Shown: piece by piece, positions 6,910 through 16,100 of the stretch
Layout: every line of letters begins with the position of its first letter
Position numbering within the stretch: the stretch's first letter is position 1
Assembly: GCA_030041985.1 (NCBI GenBank)
Contig: JASIAM010000060.1
Location: 45,083 to 109,082, forward strand
Length of the DNA: 64,000 bases
Reading direction: 5' to 3'
From: Bryobacteraceae bacterium
GTDB taxonomy: Bacteria; Acidobacteriota; Terriglobia; Bryobacterales; Bryobacteraceae
Program-made: the position numbers and the translations under genes
Notes under the pieces: model-generated
The model's database searches: none
The model's input: only the letters and a program-made list of their open reading frames with translations
Told to the model about the DNA's origin: nothing

Positions 6910-8403
6910 CTACCGGGCGCCCGGTTCGAAATCGAATTTCAGTAGCGATTCGCTTGCGACCGGGGCTCCATTTTTTCGAGCCGGCTGGAAACGCCAGAGG
7001 CGCGCGGCATCCGCTGCTTGGGGGGCCAGCAGTTTTTGTGCGGCCGAGAGGCTTCCTACAGGGATGGCGCTCGCGACTTTGCCGGCGGTATCGATTTCTA
7101 CTTTGATCTCGATCGAGACCGGCTCGGAAAGTAGGAAGTGCAGACCGGCTGGCAACGTGGGCCTGACTTTGCGAACAGGGACGGCAGTTTCGTAGCGGAT
7201 GGCGGACGCGGTGGGGTTGAAGGACGCTGCATTAGCGTTTGCAGCCGAGGAATCGGGAGGGGGCGCGGGTGTTGTCAATGCGGTTTGCGGGGCGGTAAGG
7301 CTCCCCTTTCCCGGGATGCGCTTGGTGGCGATCTGCGGGACAGGGCTGGATGGCAGGGCAGCCGGTTTTCCCGAGGGAAGGCTGGGATCGGTTACAACTG
7401 GTTTGTTGGTGGCAGGGTCTGCGGCAAGGGAGGGCTGGGGAGTAGACACGCCGGTGGCCATAGCCACGGCCTCCCCGGTATAGTGAGTGCCATCCCGGTA
7501 AATTTCCAGCCGGACTTCGACCCACCCGCTTTCCGGAACGTAGACCGTGCTGCCGGTGTGCAGTTGCTGGCGATCGAGCGGAATCTGCAAACGGTGGCCT
7601 CCATCCTGGACCGTAAGGATACCGGAGAATCCCTCGGCGACGGGACGGCTGGTGGGGTCCCATTGCACCCGGAGCCGGGTACCCTCAGGGTGAAGCTGTA
7701 AATGGACGTCGGAGCGGGCAGGCAAGACATTTGGCGGGCGTGTTTTCCAAAGGGAATGACTCAGGATTGCGCCACAGCCGAGACCCAGCAGCCCCACGAG
7801 CGCCCACGTGCGCCAGCGAGAGCGGGAAGGAGCTATCGGCAATGCTGGGCCGGCAAGCGCCTGTTTTTCCAGTGCCTGCGGAGTGGGAGGATCGGCCGGG
7901 AACTCCATCAGCGGGAAATCCAGCAGGAAATCCCATTTACCATTTACCCGGCGATAGACACGTGCCGGTTCGACACCCGCAGCCGAGGCTGGAATGAGCA
8001 CCAGAAGCGGCTCGGATAGTTTCAAAAGATCGGCGATGGTTTGATCTGCTTCGGTGGGTCCGGGTTCGCCGCTGGTGTGGCTGCGGAAATGTCCGAGGAT
8101 GCCAGTCTCGGAGGCTTGTGCCCACAAGACGGATTGTTTTACGAAGAGGAGATCAGCCGGGGAAGGACGGAAAACGGGGCCGGTACGGTATTCCATGGGG
8201 AGTGGCCGGACGGCCTCCAAACAGATACTGCCATCAGAAGATCCCATCAGGATGCCGCCGACTTCCAGGCCGCGGCGGGGAAAGGCTTTCACGCCATCCC
8301 GCACCATCTGGTCCAGAGCCGCCAGCGCAAGGAAGCTCGCCTGTAAGGACACCGCTTTCCCCTGAATGAGACGGTATTCTACGGATTTGGCGACGCCGCC
8401 CAT
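6910..8403 (-). CDS. JAB/MPN-like domain fused to a TonB C-terminal-like domain
   Basis: A 497-residue protein. Residues about 30-165 resemble a JAB/MPN fold, with GLEVGGILMGS and GHFRSHTSGEPGPTEADQ. The JAMM pattern H-x-H-x7-S-x2-D is degenerate: the first His is Arg and the Ser is Thr. One membrane helix follows at about 197-217 (WALVGLLGLGCGAILSHSLW), then a beta-rich and Pro/Ala-rich linker. The end (about 415-497) resembles a TonB C-terminal domain (VSIEIKVEIDTAGKVASAIP, then AARLWRFQPARKNG). Topology would place the JAB-like part in the cytoplasm and the TonB-like part in the periplasm. No ExbB/ExbD gene is nearby. Function unknown. Confidence 0.7.
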   Translation of the reverse strand: MGGVAKSVEYRLIQGKAVSLQASFLALAALDQMVRDGVKAFPRRGLEVGGILMGSSDGSICLEAVRPLPMEYRTGPVFRPSPADLLFVKQSVLWAQASETGILGHFRSHTSGEPGPTEADQTIADLLKLSEPLLVLIPASAAGVEPARVYRRVNGKWDFLLDFPLMEFPADPPTPQALEKQALAGPALPIAPSRSRWRTWALVGLLGLGCGAILSHSLWKTRPPNVLPARSDVHLQLHPEGTRLRVQWDPTSRPVAEGFSGILTVQDGGHRLQIPLDRQQLHTGSTVYVPESGWVEVRLEIYRDGTHYTGEAVAMATGVSTPQPSLAADPATNKPVVTDPSLPSGKPAALPSSPVPQIATKRIPGKGSLTAPQTALTTPAPPPDSSAANANAASFNPTASAIRYETAVPVRKVRPTLPAGLHFLLSEPVSIEIKVEIDTAGKVASAIPVGSLSAAQKLLAPQAADAARLWRFQPARKNGAPVASESLLKFDFEPGAR

Positions 8404-8547
8404 CGCAAGTTCTCAAGGGTGGAAAAGCACCGGCACACGCGCATGCGGGGTACTTACTGACTGTAACATTCTGTCCGGCCGGTGAGCGGTGTAGCTATTA
8501 ACAAACGGGCGGCGCGTATCCAGCTAAGTTCTATCGAGAGCGGCGCA

Positions 8548-9588
8548 ATGCTACCATCAACCTTTCGCATGTCCTTGTGGGTGGGAAGGACGCCCCGGGC
8601 GCTGATCACTGGTATCACCGGGCAGGATGGTTCTTATCTGGCGGAACTGTTACTGGCCAAGGGGTACGAGGTTCATGGAATTGTCCGGCGGGTGGCCCTG
8701 GAAGATCCGGAAAACCGGCTTAGCCGCCTGGCTGGGGTGCGCTCCCGGTTGCGTTTGCACGCGGCGTCGCTGGAGAGCTATGCCAGCATTCATAAGGCAC
8801 TCGATAAGATACGCCCGGACGAGTGCTACCACCTGGCAGCGCAGAGTTTCGTCAACTACTCATTCGACGATGAATTTTCAACTTTTGAAACGAATATTAA
8901 TGGCACTCATTACCTGCTTTCGGCTTTGCGCGAATTAGCGCCGGAGTGCCGGTTCTATTTTGCCGGCACCAGCGAAATGTTCGGCACAGTAGAAGAATCG
9001 CCGCAACACGAACGGACGCTGTTTCACCCGCGTTCGACGTATGGCATCAGCAAAGTAGCGGGTTTTCATCTCACGTGTAATTATCGGGAGGCGTACGGGA
9101 TGCATGCTTCGAGCGGCATCCTGTTCAATCACGAATCGCCACGGCGCGGTTACGAGTATGTAACGCGCAAGATAACGGCCGGAGTGGCGCGCATTCTGGC
9201 GGGCCAATCGAGCGAATTACGGCTGGGAAACCTGGAAGCCAAACGCGACTGGGGGCACGCGCGCGAGTACGTGGAAGCCATGTGGCTGATGCTGCAGCAG
9301 CCCAAGCCGGATGACTATGTGGTGGCCACGGGGGAATGCCATGCGGTGCGTGAGTTTGTGGAACTTGCGTTTTCTTATGCTGGCCTGGACTGGCGGCAGT
9401 ACATAGTTTCCGATCCCGAGCTGTATCGTCCTTCGGAAGCGCATGTGTTGGTGGGTGATGCGGCAAAAGCGCGGCGGGTATTGGGCTGGAAGCCGCGGAT
9501 TGCATTTCCCGAGCTGGTTCGGGAAATGGTCACTGGTGACTGCCGCGCCCGGGGAGTGGAAGCGGCTCTGGCAAGCCGGGCGTCCTGA
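8548..9588 (+). CDS. gmd: GDP-mannose 4,6-dehydratase family enzyme
   Basis: Short-chain dehydrogenase fold. The NAD(P) loop is ALITGITGQDGSYLAELLL, the catalytic Tyr-x3-Lys is in RSTYGISKVAG, and GMD-type motifs are HLAAQSFVNYSFDDE, FYFAGTSEMFG, NHESPRRGYEYVTRKIT and RDWGHAREYVEAMW. It converts a GDP-hexose to the 4-keto-6-deoxy form, the first step to fucose, rhamnose or related sugars. I prefer the ATG at 8548 (GAGAG about nine bases upstream); 8482 and 8569 are possible. It is four bases from the HAD phosphatase gene. A GDP-heptose substrate is possible given that neighbour. Confidence 0.9.
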   Translation: MLPSTFRMSLWVGRTPRALITGITGQDGSYLAELLLAKGYEVHGIVRRVALEDPENRLSRLAGVRSRLRLHAASLESYASIHKALDKIRPDECYHLAAQSFVNYSFDDEFSTFETNINGTHYLLSALRELAPECRFYFAGTSEMFGTVEESPQHERTLFHPRSTYGISKVAGFHLTCNYREAYGMHASSGILFNHESPRRGYEYVTRKITAGVARILAGQSSELRLGNLEAKRDWGHAREYVEAMWLMLQQPKPDDYVVATGECHAVREFVELAFSYAGLDWRQYIVSDPELYRPSEAHVLVGDAAKARRVLGWKPRIAFPELVREMVTGDCRARGVEAALASRAS

Positions 9589-9592
9589 GCGA

Positions 9593-10240
9593 ATGACTGC
9601 GACCCCGATGCGCGGCAGTTTTGACGAGGCCCTGGGCATTTGGATTTGGGCCGCTCCGCCGCAAGAGCGCGCGCCGCGGCTGGCGCTGTTTCTGGACCGC
9701 GACGGGGTGATTATCGAAGATCCCGGCTACCTATGCCGTGCAACGGATCTGCGGCTGATTGAGGGAGCCGCCGGTGTGATCGCCGAGGCCAACCGCCGTG
9801 GCATTCCAGTGGTGGAAGTTACCAATCAGGCCGGCATTGGACGCGGCTACTACGGCTGGGACGATTTTGTGGCGGTGGAAGAAGCCTTGACGCAACTGCT
9901 GGCGCGGGAATCGGCCTCTGTGGACGCGGTGTTCGCCTGTCCCTATCATCGCGAAGGCATCGCTCCCTGGGTACATCCCGAACACCCGGCGCGCAAGCCT
10001 CGTCCGGGGATGCTTTTGGCGGCGGAACGGCTTTTGGGTCTCGACTTGGGCCGCTCCTGGATTGTGGGTGACCGGCTGGGGGATTTACAAGCCGGTTATC
10101 ATGCCGGGCTGCGCGGCGGACTGCACGTGCTCACTGGCGCGGGCGTGCGCAGCCGGGCCGCGGTGAACGAGTGGAAGCCGGAAAATTTCGAGGTGCGGCT
10201 GGGAGACTCGATCCGCGATGCGGTGGGGCTGATCCGGTGA
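9593..10240 (+). CDS. HAD phosphatase, GmhB/HisB-N type
   Basis: A 215-residue HAD hydrolase. Motif I is LALFLDRDGVIIEDPGYL with the nucleophilic Asp, motif II is VVEVTNQAGIGRGYYGW, a zinc-loop-like CPYHREGIAPW is present, then RKPRPGMLLAAERLL and motif IV SWIVGDRLGDLQAG. This arrangement is that of D-glycero-D-manno-heptose bisphosphate 7-phosphatase. The ATG at 9593 is four bases after the GMD stop, so the two form an operon. A role in making a GDP-heptose or another phosphorylated sugar precursor is inferred. The frame is open upstream inside the GMD gene but that is not part of this protein. Confidence 0.85.
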   Translation: MTATPMRGSFDEALGIWIWAAPPQERAPRLALFLDRDGVIIEDPGYLCRATDLRLIEGAAGVIAEANRRGIPVVEVTNQAGIGRGYYGWDDFVAVEEALTQLLARESASVDAVFACPYHREGIAPWVHPEHPARKPRPGMLLAAERLLGLDLGRSWIVGDRLGDLQAGYHAGLRGGLHVLTGAGVRSRAAVNEWKPENFEVRLGDSIRDAVGLIR

Positions 10241-10251
10241 CGGAAGCATCC

Positions 10252-10311
10252 ATTCCCGAATCAGCAGGCATAGCTTGATCGCTTCCGGGCGCGTGCCGAA
10301 GACGAACAAGA
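10252..10311 (-). pseudogene. Duplicated fragment of the wecB 5' end
   Basis: Read on the minus strand this encodes LFVFGTRPEAIKLCLLIREW, the N-terminal signature of UDP-GlcNAc 2-epimerase. Position by position it matches 3781-3840 inside wecB at about 54 of 60 bases, in the same orientation. No start codon precedes it and the frame runs into antisense of the HAD gene. It is a remnant or recombination scar beginning 11 bases after the HAD stop codon. Confidence 0.85.
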
Positions 10312-10375
10312 ATGAATGCGTCCGAGTCAGACGCCGGCGAGCCTTACGGCACGCATTCTGGGAGACAGGGCGTGA

Positions 10376-10966
10376 TCACTCGGCAACCGGTTGCGACCAG
10401 TCGATTTTGTCGTATATCTCGGCCACCGGAAGGACGCAGGGAATGGATGCGAGTGGGATGGTCTGGTTAGGACTAGAGAATTCGGCGAGCAGCCACCGAT
10501 CCTGTTGCTGCCGCGTGTAATGCTCGACGTGCGGCTCGTCCTGCGCAACTGTCAGGTATTCGACTAATGACGGCAAGGTCCGGTAGTATTGAAATTTGCG
10601 GCCACGGTCGTAGTCCCGGGTGGATTCCGAGAGCACTTCGATGAGAAGCACTGGGTTCAGAAGGGTGTCCTTTTGGTCGTCGGCGAACTGGATTTCGCCG
10701 CAGGCAACCATTACGTCGGGATAGGTGTAGAGCCCGGCCGTGGTTACCCGCAGGCGCAGATCGTTAGAGTAGACTTCGCAAGGCTTTCCTTTTAACTGCT
10801 GCCGCATTTCGGCGACCAGGTTGGTAACAATCAAGCCATGCCGCCGGCTTGCGCCAGCCATCGCGAACACCTCGCCGCGCAGGTATTCACTTTTGCGTTC
10901 GGCACGGCGTTCCTGCTCGAGATACTCGGCAGGAGTGAGGAAGGTTGTGGAGTGGGCTGCCATCAT
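10376..10966 (-). CDS. Uma2-family (DUF820) endonuclease-like protein
   Basis: A 196-residue protein with the restriction-endonuclease-like Uma2 fold. TPAEYLEQERRAERKSEYLR ends in the typical E-Y-x-x-G entry, then GLIVTNLVAEMRQQL. The catalytic-core features are YPDVMVACGE (Asp) and LLIEVLSESTRDYDRGRKF (Glu-x-Val and a basic residue). These proteins are abundant in cyanobacteria and Acidobacteria and have no settled role. It stands alone, convergent with the HAD gene side. The second Met at 10963 is an equally good start. Confidence 0.88.
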   Translation of the reverse strand: MMAAHSTTFLTPAEYLEQERRAERKSEYLRGEVFAMAGASRRHGLIVTNLVAEMRQQLKGKPCEVYSNDLRLRVTTAGLYTYPDVMVACGEIQFADDQKDTLLNPVLLIEVLSESTRDYDRGRKFQYYRTLPSLVEYLTVAQDEPHVEHYTRQQQDRWLLAEFSSPNQTIPLASIPCVLPVAEIYDKIDWSQPVAE

Positions 10967-11127
10967 TTTTATAGTATCAGTGGGTTAGCAGCAAAGGAGA
11001 GCTGAACTCAGGCCGCTTTGTCAGTGACGAGCATTTTCCACTGATTTTACCATTTAGATTCAATCACTTGGAATAGTTAAGTAGTCGCGATGAGTGGCTA
11101 CAATGAGTTATATGAAAAGTAGAGGCT

Positions 11128-13107
11128 ATGAGTCTGCAGAAACCTGTCACGAGGTGGGGGCTGGCGGCGATACTGGCGATGCATGGGGCGGCCCAGACAC
11201 GACTGGACCTACGCACCCAAACTAAAAGCGTAGATTTCTCAGGAGCGAGTTCCACCAAGCCCTCTCAGGTCGGGGCAACTTTACCGGCGAGTTGCACCAT
11301 AGGACAAACGTTTCTCGATACTAGCGCGCAAGCTGGGCAGAATCTATATATCTGTACCGCGGCCAATGTATGGACGGTGCAGGGGGCCAATGGGGTGCCG
11401 TACTATGCAATGAACTTTACGTCAGCGACCACTGTGACTGTGCCGGGGGCTACGCACCAGTTGGGGACGGCGAACCTGTTTGTAGCTGTATACGACACCG
11501 AGAGTCCAGCGGTGCTAGTAGAGCCGGACCGGGTAAACATCAATCCTACGACATACGATGTGACAGTGGACTTTGCGGCTGCGCAAAGCGGGACCGTACT
11601 CATCAGCGCGGCCGGAGGAGGGGGAGGGAATAATGCGATCGCGAGCGTGTTTGGACGGCTGGGAGCGATCAGGGCACAAACGGGCGACTACACAGCGGCG
11701 CAGATAACCAACGCGGCACAGACCAATGCGAGCAACGCATTCGTGGGCGGCATACAGGACTTCAGCGGTGCAGCTCATACTTTGCCGGCTAAAGTAGGCC
11801 TTATGGCCAGCGTGCCGGCAACCTGTACGACCGGCGAAATGTATTTCGCCACCGATGCGAACCCCGGCCAGAACTGGTTTTACTGCACTTCTGCCAACAC
11901 CTGGACGGCGCAAATTATCGGAGGAGGAGGGAGCGGCGGCGGCGGCTTGCCTGATCCGGGGGCGAATGGCCTGGTGGCCCGCATCGGCTCGAACGCTACT
12001 CAGTCCCGGGTGTTGACCGCGGGGCCGGGAATCACAGTGATTAACGGCAATGGAGACAGTGGCAACCCGATAATTGCGTTGAACACGGCGGTGGGCCTGA
12101 CGAATGCGAGCGCGCAGGCGAACAAGCCATGGTTCTGTAACTCGAGCACGGGCAATACCACGTACGCCTGCTCGCTCAGTGCGGCCGCTCCGCTGGGCGC
12201 TTACAGTGCCGGCCAATGCGTGGACCTGTTGGTAGATACCCCCAATACTGGCGCGGCGACGCTGAATATCGACGGTTTGGGGGCGACGCCGATTAAGATC
12301 GGCGATGGAGTTACAGATCCCATGGCGAACGAGATTATAGCCGGGCGGCAAACCCGGATCTGTTACGACGGCTCGGTGTTCCGCCTACCGACAGCTTTGG
12401 GGATGACAAGTGTCAGCGTGAACGGGGCCGCACAAGGCGCATTCAGTAATCTCAATCTGGGAACTCCGTCCGGGCTGAACTGGCAGGTAGTGCCGAACGG
12501 GCAAACACTGAATCTTACACCGATGCTTGACAGTGCCACCGTACCGAGTTTAGTGGCGTCAAACACCTATACAGCGGGGGCGAAACAATCGATGTCCCCG
12601 AGCACGACCACGGCGGGTCTAAACCTGAGTAGCGCGACGCTGCCGTCGGCACCAGTGTTGGGTGACCTCGCTACCGACCCCAGCGGAAATCTGAACTGGT
12701 ATAACGGGACATCGTGGCAGTTAGGTACGGTGGCTGATGCCGCGCTGATGGCCGGCGCACCCATAGTTGGGGACGGCACCAATCATGTGAACGTTGGCAG
12801 CACAACGGGCAGTGGCAGTTTCGTAATGTCCAGTGTCCCGACCATTATCAATCCGGTGATCACAGGCTTTGTAAATGCCACTCATAATCACTCAAATGCC
12901 GCCAACGGTGGCGCTATCGCCAACACCGCTTTCAGTGGTCCCGTCACTGTTTCCAGCCTGCCGGCCTGCTCATCCAGCATCGAAGGGTCGCGCGGGGCTG
13001 TGAGTGACTCAACTACGAACACGTGGGGCGCGACAGTCACTGGCGGCGGGTCCGACCACGTTTTGGCATATTGTGACGGAACGAATTGGACCGTAGCCGC
13101 CAAATAG
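11128..13107 (+). CDS. Secreted tail-fibre-like repeat protein
   Basis: A 659-residue protein with an N-terminal signal peptide (WGLAAILAMHGAAQT) and an AGAGG ribosome site. The motif VFGRLGAIRAQTGDYTAAQI is the same type of sequence seen in phage tail-fibre and side-fibre proteins. A segment around residues 45-75 (CTIGQTFLDTSAQAGQNLYI) recurs at about 230-260 (CTTGEMYFATDANPGQNWFY) and is echoed near the C-terminus (CDGTNWTV). Glycine runs (GGGGG, GGGGSGGGG) divide the modules. Ser/Thr/Asn-rich composition fits an extracellular adhesin or structural protein. No enzyme motif is visible. It lies 15 bases before the first giant heparinase-like gene and may be co-transcribed. Confidence 0.75.
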   Translation: MSLQKPVTRWGLAAILAMHGAAQTRLDLRTQTKSVDFSGASSTKPSQVGATLPASCTIGQTFLDTSAQAGQNLYICTAANVWTVQGANGVPYYAMNFTSATTVTVPGATHQLGTANLFVAVYDTESPAVLVEPDRVNINPTTYDVTVDFAAAQSGTVLISAAGGGGGNNAIASVFGRLGAIRAQTGDYTAAQITNAAQTNASNAFVGGIQDFSGAAHTLPAKVGLMASVPATCTTGEMYFATDANPGQNWFYCTSANTWTAQIIGGGGSGGGGLPDPGANGLVARIGSNATQSRVLTAGPGITVINGNGDSGNPIIALNTAVGLTNASAQANKPWFCNSSTGNTTYACSLSAAAPLGAYSAGQCVDLLVDTPNTGAATLNIDGLGATPIKIGDGVTDPMANEIIAGRQTRICYDGSVFRLPTALGMTSVSVNGAAQGAFSNLNLGTPSGLNWQVVPNGQTLNLTPMLDSATVPSLVASNTYTAGAKQSMSPSTTTAGLNLSSATLPSAPVLGDLATDPSGNLNWYNGTSWQLGTVADAALMAGAPIVGDGTNHVNVGSTTGSGSFVMSSVPTIINPVITGFVNATHNHSNAANGGAIANTAFSGPVTVSSLPACSSSIEGSRGAVSDSTTNTWGATVTGGGSDHVLAYCDGTNWTVAAK

Positions 13108-13122
13108 ACGCTCTAAATCCAT

Positions 13123-16100
13123 ATGGGTGATATTAGCTATAAATTACGGTGGCCGCGGGCGGCCGTAGCGCTGCTTATTCTCGGCAGCCGGTTAAATGGC
13201 CAGTCCACTCTGGCGCAGTTCCAGTTAACGGAATATTTTGGTGTGAACTGGCCGGTCCAGAACATAGAAATGAAGTACAATGGCGGCCCCCCTCCCATAG
13301 GCTCAACAGCCATGATCAAGAACGGAGGCGCGCAGGTGCCATATCAATGGATCGCGCCATCTGCGGGGGGTTATAACGGCTACGGGTGCTGGGACAATAC
13401 GGCTACCGAGGGATGCATCCTTGTGCAGGATAGCCTATCTGCGGCGACACTATCGGGCGGGGTGCCGACTAACCCGGTTACCAATACCTACACGCTTGAA
13501 AGCGGTGTTGCACCTACGGCTGCCGTGACCAATCCAGTAACGATCACATCCGGAACCTGTCAGAGTGGGGTAGCTGGTTGGATTATTGCGAATGGCCTGA
13601 CTGGTGTGTGTGTCCCGAAAACGCAGCCGACGCCCTACAATTATGCACCCATCCAAGGTGTCCAGTTGGCTAACGGAATTTGGACAGGAGCGGTTTCCGG
13701 GACACCGAATCTTATCTATACTCCAGCCGGTTCTTTAGCCCAGGTGACCGGGGGCAATCTCTCCGCCGAGTTTGAAACAGCCGCGACGATCTTCACTGGA
13801 GAGACCACTACCGTTATTGATGCAGGTCCATTAAAGACTTCCATCCAGTTGTCTTACACAGCAAATCGGCCTAATTACTATCTAGAGGCGGGAGCACCAA
13901 CCACAGGAGGCACATCTAGTGGGTTGTCGTTCACTTACGCGGCAGGCCAAGTAGATTGCAATGTCCTGGCGTTGTACTTCAACAGCACGACGAACTTGCC
14001 ATCCCCGCTCACCACGGGCCGAGTATACTACAACGTCGGTTGCACTGAGAGCGGCAATGCTTTAGAAGAGACCAACTACACCACCACAACCTACGAATTG
14101 TCTACCACTCCGGCCGGATCCCCCCTTAGGTTAGGTGCGTACACTGGGCCTATTCCGGGCGTATATACGCTTGGAAATGTCGCTGGTCCAGGCCATCTTA
14201 CGGCAACCCTGGTTATGTATGCGAACCGGCCATCTTTCATTTATGACTACGACACGGATCTGACGGGGCAATGGTTTGCTCCGATGTACAATGAAGTCCA
14301 GCCGACCGTCAGAGAATACCAAGGAGCCGGCAGTACATCGGCGGCGTGCGGATATACGACCCCTCTGACGATCACAAACATTACTACCGCCAGCCCTCCC
14401 GTCGTTACTGTAGCCGGTAATTTGGCAGCGACCGCTGGAGATCAGGTGATCATATCTAATGCCGGCGGCATCACGGGAGCCAATGGAACATGGTATTCCT
14501 GTGCTGTTACTAACGGACCAAATGGATCATTCTCTTTGTATACGAGCGCGGCGTGCACAGCCCCAGTATCCGTGTCGGGGACGTATACATCGGGAGGGAC
14601 CGCAGCACCGCAATATACACAGTGGAGCACGCGAGGCCAAGGGGATGCGTACTTTAATATTCCGTATTCTGCGAACTATATCCCATACATTGGGGTCAGT
14701 TGCGGATCTGGAAACTACATCTCTTCGCTTGGAATCAATTATCCTCCGAACTGGGACGACTCAGGATATTATGACATGGTATACAACGGCTCGAGCCCAT
14801 TGCCGGGGACGGGAAATGCGTTATCACCGGTGGTCGGATTGTTCGAGGGACGTCTGTCAAAGCAATTCAATACCGGCCAGCTTACGCAGCATGCGCAGCC
14901 GGGGTGGTTTGCGAGTAACAACCATTGGATTTCCGCTTACAACGTGAGCCAGTCGGGTTCGAATAATTGTTCTAATTCCGGTGGCACTTGCGCATTCGGC
15001 CTGGAACATATCTTTGCCACGAACGCTCTTGCGACGACGATACATGGCAACTTCGGGATCTATGTTGGAACTGTAGGGCAACTCGTCGGACCAAATGCCC
15101 CGGCGCAACCGATTAAGGTGGAGCAGAACGCGGAGGCTGGGCTCAACTTGTCTAGTCTGTACTCGTATAATCTGAATTACAACAATCCAGCCCCGGCGAT
15201 CACGGGAGCATCCTGGTCCAGCGGAACGGAAAGCCTTACGCTAGCAACCCCGACTTCCGTTGCTGTTGGAGACAGTATTACAGTCTCCGGTTTTACTCCA
15301 TCCGGGTACAATTGCTCCGGGTGCTCTGTCACTGCAGTCACACCCACCACGGTGTCATACGCCGTGCCTGTAAACCCGGGGCCGTACGCGGCAGTTGGCG
15401 TGGTTACCGACAATACCAATCCGAACTACGGATTCACTTACCCGTACATGCCCACATCTGATTTTAGGGCATGGTCGGCTTTGTTCAACAATTCCAGCGC
15501 CTTGTGCTCCTCAACAGGCACATGCTCCGGACCGAGCGGCTACTACAACAATATGTTAACGCTCGGATTCCCAACTAGTGTGGTGGCACAGATGTGGCAC
15601 AATCCTACAAATACGAGTTATGTGACCGCCGCCTACAATGGCATGTGGACATCCGGAGCTTATGGGAATGCGTACAATCCCACCGCTGCATCTTGGGCGA
15701 ACGGTACGGAGACGTTGACGATAGGCCCCAACCCAATAACGGTTGGAGAAGAGATCAATGTGAGTGCCGCGTCATCCAGTTATAATTGCATCGCCTGTGT
15801 GGTGACCGGTGTTACTGCTACTACCGTGTCCTACGCGCAGGCGACGCAGCCACCGGCCACAGTAATGTTTACTTTTATGCGTGAGACCGGAGTCCCTGGG
15901 GTAGTGAATGAGATAGCAAACGGGCAAGGAGCTGCATGGAATGCAGGCGTCGAATATTATCAGTGGTATTACAATCAATTTGGCAATGACTTCTCGACGT
16001 GTGGAGCGCTATACCTTAATCCGAATATTACCGCTGCTGAGACGGCCGGCTGCAAGAGAATGCAAGCGTTTGCAGGAGCCGTAATGTGGGATAAAGACTT

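Noticed and set aside
10085..10309. A minus-strand frame beginning with the epimerase signature
   Set aside because: Only the first 20 codons match wecB; the rest is antisense of the HAD gene. Treated as a fragment, not a gene.
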